A stretch of DNA of 7,980 bases from NCBI GenBank assembly GCA_903901375.1, contig CAIUQV010000649.1:1-7980 (forward strand), read 5' to 3'. Within the stretch, counting starts at the first letter, position 1, and every line of letters begins with the position of its first letter. Below are positions 5,317 through 7,980 of this stretch, one piece after another. The notes below the pieces were generated by a model. The model was not told the DNA's origin. It did not search any database and saw nothing but the letters and a program-made list of their open reading frames with translations. The position numbers were made by a program, and so were the translations under genes. The stretch comes from an uncultured Ignavibacteriota bacterium (GTDB lineage: Bacteria > Bacteroidota > Ignavibacteria > Tepidaquicellales > Tepidaquicellaceae).

Positions 5317-6109
5317 TGCCTTTCAAAAACCAGTCCAGTATTCTGTTGAATTCATCGGGCTTTTCAAGGTTGCAGAGATGTCCGCAGTCTTTTAACTTTA
5401 TTAAAGCTGTAAATATAGTTTCTTCTCTGTCTGACTTAAAAATTTTGAACAGTTTATCCGATTCTTCGTCGTTGTTAATCTGATCGTTTGTCCCCGACAA
5501 CAATAAAACCGGAACTTTTACATCTTTTAATTTATCAAAAGTATTTGTTCTCGTTGATAATGCGAGAAGGTTTCCGCAGATCCCTTCGTCTGTGTTAGCA
5601 GCAACAATATCAGTGATAAACGAATCAAGTCCGGTGTTTTTGAGTGAAATAAGTTTTGGAAGCAATTTATTAAGGAAAGCATCTCTTCCGCCAGACTGAA
5701 TCTTTATGACTGCGGAAGACCTTTTCAGAATAGTTTCGTCTTCGTCTTTGCTGGGAGTTGTATTAACAAGTATCAGGGAATTAAATCTTTCCGAATCTTT
5801 AAGAATTGCTCTTTGAAGTATGTATCCACCCATCGATAATCCGCAGGCATTTACTTTCTGAATTTTAAGGCTGTTAAGAATATGGAAAAAGTCATTCACA
5901 AGTTTTTCCATAGAATAAATATTCTCATTACAGGCACTTTCCCCAAGTCCTCTGATATCATAAGTGATTATTCTGTGCTTTTCTTTGAAATAATCTACCT
6001 GTTCTTCCCACATCCTGCTCGATAGGGGAAAAGAATGTATAAAAACGAGAGGAATTCCGTCTCCCCCGTAATCCCTTACACTGATACCAAGAACCTTTGT
6101 CTCTTTCAT
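5300..6109 (-). CDS. Alpha/beta-hydrolase fold protein, paralogue 1
   Basis: 269 residues, ATG at 6107-6109, with a GGAG 8 bases upstream inside the preceding gene. The start overlaps the upstream stop as ATGA (4 bases), implying translational coupling. Family features: beta-strand plus oxyanion loop LVFIHSFPLSSRMW near 21-34, YDIRGLGES near 50-58, the nucleophile elbow G-L-S-M-G-G with Ser92, the acid Asp209 in SGTNDQ, and His244 in DCGHL. The triad is therefore complete. The style is that of enol-lactonases/esterases (PcaD-like, MhpC-like), but the substrate cannot be read. It is clearly homologous to the next gene upstream, sharing VNA-GLSMGGYI-QRA-LK and NTDEGI-G-LLAL-TR, with a slightly longer segment before the catalytic His. 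There is no signal peptide, so it should be cytoplasmic. It is the last protein gene of the operon. Confidence 0.9.
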   Translation of the reverse strand: MKETKVLGISVRDYGGDGIPLVFIHSFPLSSRMWEEQVDYFKEKHRIITYDIRGLGESACNENIYSMEKLVNDFFHILNSLKIQKVNACGLSMGGYILQRAILKDSERFNSLILVNTTPSKDEDETILKRSSAVIKIQSGGRDAFLNKLLPKLISLKNTGLDSFITDIVAANTDEGICGNLLALSTRTNTFDKLKDVKVPVLLLSGTNDQINNDEESDKLFKIFKSDREETIFTALIKLKDCGHLCNLEKPDEFNRILDWFLKGIEISS

Positions 6110-6894
6110 TTAATCTTCTCCAGAAATTCTCTTAAGTACTTATTGAACATAGCAGGATTTTCCATATTACTCAGATGCCCGGAATTTTCAATTATTTTCA
6201 TCTCAGCATTTTTAAAACTGTTTCTGATTTTCTCAGAACACTCAAGGGGTGTAAGAACGTCATCTTTGCCAACGAGAACAAGTACAGGGATATCAAATTC
6301 TTTAAATAAATCAGAATTATCAGGTCGTGTAGCAAGTGCAAGCAATGCTCCTGAAATGCCTTCGTCAGTATTCGATTCAATGAGAGAGTTAATTCTATCA
6401 GTTAAGCCGGGATTTGAATAACTTTCTTTGCTTACAAGATTTACTAAAAAACCGTCTACAAATTCGTTTCTTCTGCCCGACAGAATTTTTCCTATTGCAG
6501 ATGACCTTGCGGAAAGCCCTTCGTTTGAATCTCTTTCAAGTCTGGTATCGGCAAGAACAACAGACCTGAATAAATCTCTTCTCTTTAAAAGTGCCCTCTG
6601 GATAATATAGCCGCCCATTGATAAACCAATCGCATTCACTTTATTGAGTTTCAGGTAATCAATAATCTCTATTAAATCGTCGGCATAGTGTTCCATCATA
6701 AACTGATTATTCTTCTGTCTGCTCAAACCAAGTCCTCTTACGTCGTAGAGTATGATTCTGTAGTTGTCGGAGAAAGCTTTTATCTGCTCATCCCACATAC
6801 CGGAATGAAGGGGAAATGCATGGACGAAAATAAGAGGTTCTTTCTCAATACCTGAATCAAAAACAGTTATTCCGTTAATTTGTTTTCTTATCAT
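6106..6894 (-). CDS. Alpha/beta-hydrolase fold protein, paralogue 2
   Basis: 262 residues, ATG at 6892-6894. The start overlaps the stop of the CDGSH gene by one base (TGATG), so translation is probably by re-initiation, and no separate Shine-Dalgarno is obvious. Features in order: LIFVHAFPLHSGMWDEQ (oxyanion loop, about 21-37), YDVRGLGLS near 50-58, the nucleophile elbow G-L-S-M-G-G with Ser92, a helical cap region about 115-195, Asp212 in VGKDDVLTP, and His240 in ENSGHLSN. The catalytic triad is intact. Ser92 falls at exactly the same position as in the downstream paralogue, so the two genes come from a tandem duplication, old enough to have diverged greatly. It is probably a cytoplasmic esterase, lactonase or related hydrolase of unknown substrate. 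Confidence 0.9.
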   Translation of the reverse strand: MIRKQINGITVFDSGIEKEPLIFVHAFPLHSGMWDEQIKAFSDNYRIILYDVRGLGLSRQKNNQFMMEHYADDLIEIIDYLKLNKVNAIGLSMGGYIIQRALLKRRDLFRSVVLADTRLERDSNEGLSARSSAIGKILSGRRNEFVDGFLVNLVSKESYSNPGLTDRINSLIESNTDEGISGALLALATRPDNSDLFKEFDIPVLVLVGKDDVLTPLECSEKIRNSFKNAEMKIIENSGHLSNMENPAMFNKYLREFLEKIK

Positions 6895-7130
6895 CAGAGT
6901 GTCTTATGTGTTCTGTCGCAGAATTCTCCGTTGCCTGAATTCTTACAAGCACACCATGCAACTTTTTTATCTTCATTAATCTCAACTTTTCTTGGTGTGA
7001 ATTCTGTACCTTTGTGTGAACCGTCGCAGAATGGTTGATTGGATGAATTGCCGCATGAGCACCAGTAATATGTACCTGCCTTTTCTTCCTTTACAATAGG
7101 GGATTTCTGAAATATGTTTGGCTTCGACAT
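6894..7130 (-). CDS. CDGSH-type iron-sulfur protein with two tandem motifs
   Basis: 78 residues, ATG at 7128-7130, with a strong GGAAGGA (7139-7145) 8 bases upstream. The first motif, C24-S-C26-x8-C35-D-G-S-H39, is the canonical 3Cys-1His ligand set for a [2Fe-2S] cluster. The second, C60-A-C62-x8-C71-D-R-T-H75, keeps all four ligands with the same spacing. It replaces the usual Pro with Glu69, Gly with Arg73 and Ser with Thr74. The two-motif layout resembles the CISD3/MiNT class and bacterial CDGSH proteins. These are redox or cluster-transfer proteins, and the partner here is unknown. It has no membrane anchor, so it is cytoplasmic. It is the second gene of the operon, 18 bases after the DUF2461 gene, and overlaps the next gene by one base. 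Confidence 0.95.
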   Translation of the reverse strand: MSKPNIFQKSPIVKEEKAGTYYWCSCGNSSNQPFCDGSHKGTEFTPRKVEINEDKKVAWCACKNSGNGEFCDRTHKTL

Positions 7131-7148
7131 TTTGTTATTCCTTCCGTA

Positions 7149-7856
7149 TTAAATTATTGAATCAAACAAGAATTTTGTAAAATCTTTAGTGATTGAAATA
7201 TTCTTAACTATTAATTCTAATAAACTGCTGTTTAAACCTTTTTCGGGTTTGTATGACTTTGATACATACATCTGCTTCATTTTAATTAAGGTTTTTGTCT
7301 CATCCTTAAGCTTTAAGTTATTTCTGTATTCTGTGGGAACGTTAACAAGAGATTCTCCACAGACTTTACCAAATAAGGAAGTGAATTCTTTCCTGTGAAT
7401 GATTGACAGGAACTTATCTTCATTGCTTATAATTTTTCTTCGCAGTTTATTTATCAAATTGTTATCAGTACTGTACTGTCCTGCGGCAAAGAAAAATTCA
7501 TCAGAGCTAATATGAAAATAAAACAAAGGCAGCTCAGGCGATTTCAGCCTGTCAAACGTAATTGCTGCTGAATAATGCTCCTTATAAGGGGTCTTATCTT
7601 TTTTAAACCTTATATCACGGTTTATTCTGAATATGGATTTTGGTGAAACAACAATCCTTTCATCAATCTTTTTAAGCTCCGGTGATAAATTTACGAGCAA
7701 AGACCTCATAGGCTCTTTAACGTATAATTCATAAATGTCTCTGTGCTTATCAAACCACTCTTTATTATTATACCTCTTTTGCTTTAATTTTGCAAAAAAG
7801 TTTAGAGTTTCTTCGCTAAATCCGTTGAATGGTTCTGAAATTAGTAAATCCAGCAT
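7149..7856 (-). CDS. DUF2461 (TIGR02453) family protein
   Basis: 235 residues from the ATG at 7854-7856. An in-frame GTG at 7890-7892 would add 12 residues. That extension (MYINKIRNNIIV) does not look like the family, and a good promoter overlaps it, so I prefer the ATG. Family marks are GFSEETLNFFAKLK near 12-25, NNKEWFDKHRDIY near 30-42, and the central SIFRINRDIRFKKDKTPYKEHYSAAI at about 74-99. FYFHISSDEFFFAAGQY follows near 112-128. This matches the DUF2461 pattern, including the conserved R-D-x-R-F-x-x-D-K-x-P-Y-K core. The biochemical function of the family is not established. It is the first gene of the operon with the CDGSH protein and two hydrolases. No Shine-Dalgarno is apparent. 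Confidence 0.88.
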   Translation of the reverse strand: MLDLLISEPFNGFSEETLNFFAKLKQKRYNNKEWFDKHRDIYELYVKEPMRSLLVNLSPELKKIDERIVVSPKSIFRINRDIRFKKDKTPYKEHYSAAITFDRLKSPELPLFYFHISSDEFFFAAGQYSTDNNLINKLRRKIISNEDKFLSIIHRKEFTSLFGKVCGESLVNVPTEYRNNLKLKDETKTLIKMKQMYVSKSYKPEKGLNSSLLELIVKNISITKDFTKFLFDSII

Positions 7857-7883
7857 AACTATAATATTATTTCTGATTTTGTT

Positions 7884-7912
7884 TATATACACACTATTTA
7901 GTTATTTTTCAA
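7884..7912 (-). promoter_or_regulatory. Likely housekeeping promoter of the DUF2461-CDGSH-hydrolase operon
   Basis: Minus-strand TTGAAA (7907-7912) and TATATA (7884-7889) are separated by exactly 17 bases. The predicted start near 7877 leaves a leader of about 20 bases before the ATG at 7856. The alternative GTG start would lie upstream of this start point. A second TTGAAA lies 10 bases further up, with a poorer -10. Confidence 0.5.
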
Positions 7913-7928
7913 TAAACTTTCAATATAT

Positions 7929-7980
7929 TTATTCCAGGTCTTTTAAATCAGCGAAAGCACTTGAAGGATTTTTAGTTGTA
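7929..7980 (-). CDS. Possible C-terminal tail of an unknown gene entering from the right edge
   Basis: One minus-strand frame reads TTKNPSSAFADLKDLE and then TAA at 7929-7931. Its polar-helical composition looks like a protein tail, and the distance to the next promoter is sensible. Only 16 residues are visible. A second frame also stays open for about 11 codons from the edge, so this is tentative and no family can be named. Confidence 0.35.
   Translation of the reverse strand, partial: TTKNPSSAFADLKDLE

Noticed and set aside
5511..5520. Third GGAACTTTTA match, on the plus strand
   Set aside because: It lies inside the hydrolase coding sequence (Lys-Val-Pro codons) and points the opposite way with no gene to drive, so it is coincidence.

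Overview
The window is AT-rich and carries mostly housekeeping-type genes of a Gram-negative bacterium. It has an outer-membrane beta-barrel receptor, a lipoprotein and an intramembrane site-2 protease. Most start codons lack a strong Shine-Dalgarno sequence and are preceded by A-rich DNA. With the protein style, this points to the Bacteroidota/Chlorobiota/Ignavibacteriota (FCB) group. An Ignavibacteria-like organism is my best guess, but nothing here proves it.

Layout: only the left end reads rightward. It holds the 3' end of a TonB-dependent-receptor-like gene (2-469) and a 69-residue orphan gene (643-852) behind a sequence closely matching a sigma-54 (-24/-12) promoter. A long perfect hairpin (871-908) separates these from the rest, which all reads leftward.

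From right to left on the minus strand: the possible tail of an unknown gene (7929-7980). Next is a tightly packed four-gene operon (7856 down to 5300) of a DUF2461 protein, a two-motif CDGSH iron-sulfur protein and two paralogous alpha/beta hydrolases. Its junctions are an 18-bp gap, a 1-bp overlap and a 4-bp overlap. Then tRNA-His(GUG) (5205-5278), an ECF sigma factor of SigR/SigH-like character (4333-5046) behind a repeat-rich leader, and a thioredoxin-fold lipoprotein (3616-4221) with its own strong terminator. Last is the pair dxr-rseP (3510 down to 925).

How they fit together: dxr supplies the MEP isoprenoid pathway. rseP is a membrane site-2 protease commonly found next to dxr. The ECF sigma factor resembles the class that controls thiol-oxidative stress, and the adjacent gene is a thiol-disulfide protein, so a regulatory link is plausible but unproven. 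The biochemical role of the DUF2461-CDGSH-hydrolase operon is unknown.

I see no CRISPR array, insertion sequence, prophage or defence island. The most interesting non-coding signals are the sigma-54-like promoter at 571-586, and the paired GGAACTTTTAT direct repeats plus an inverted repeat upstream of the sigma-factor gene.
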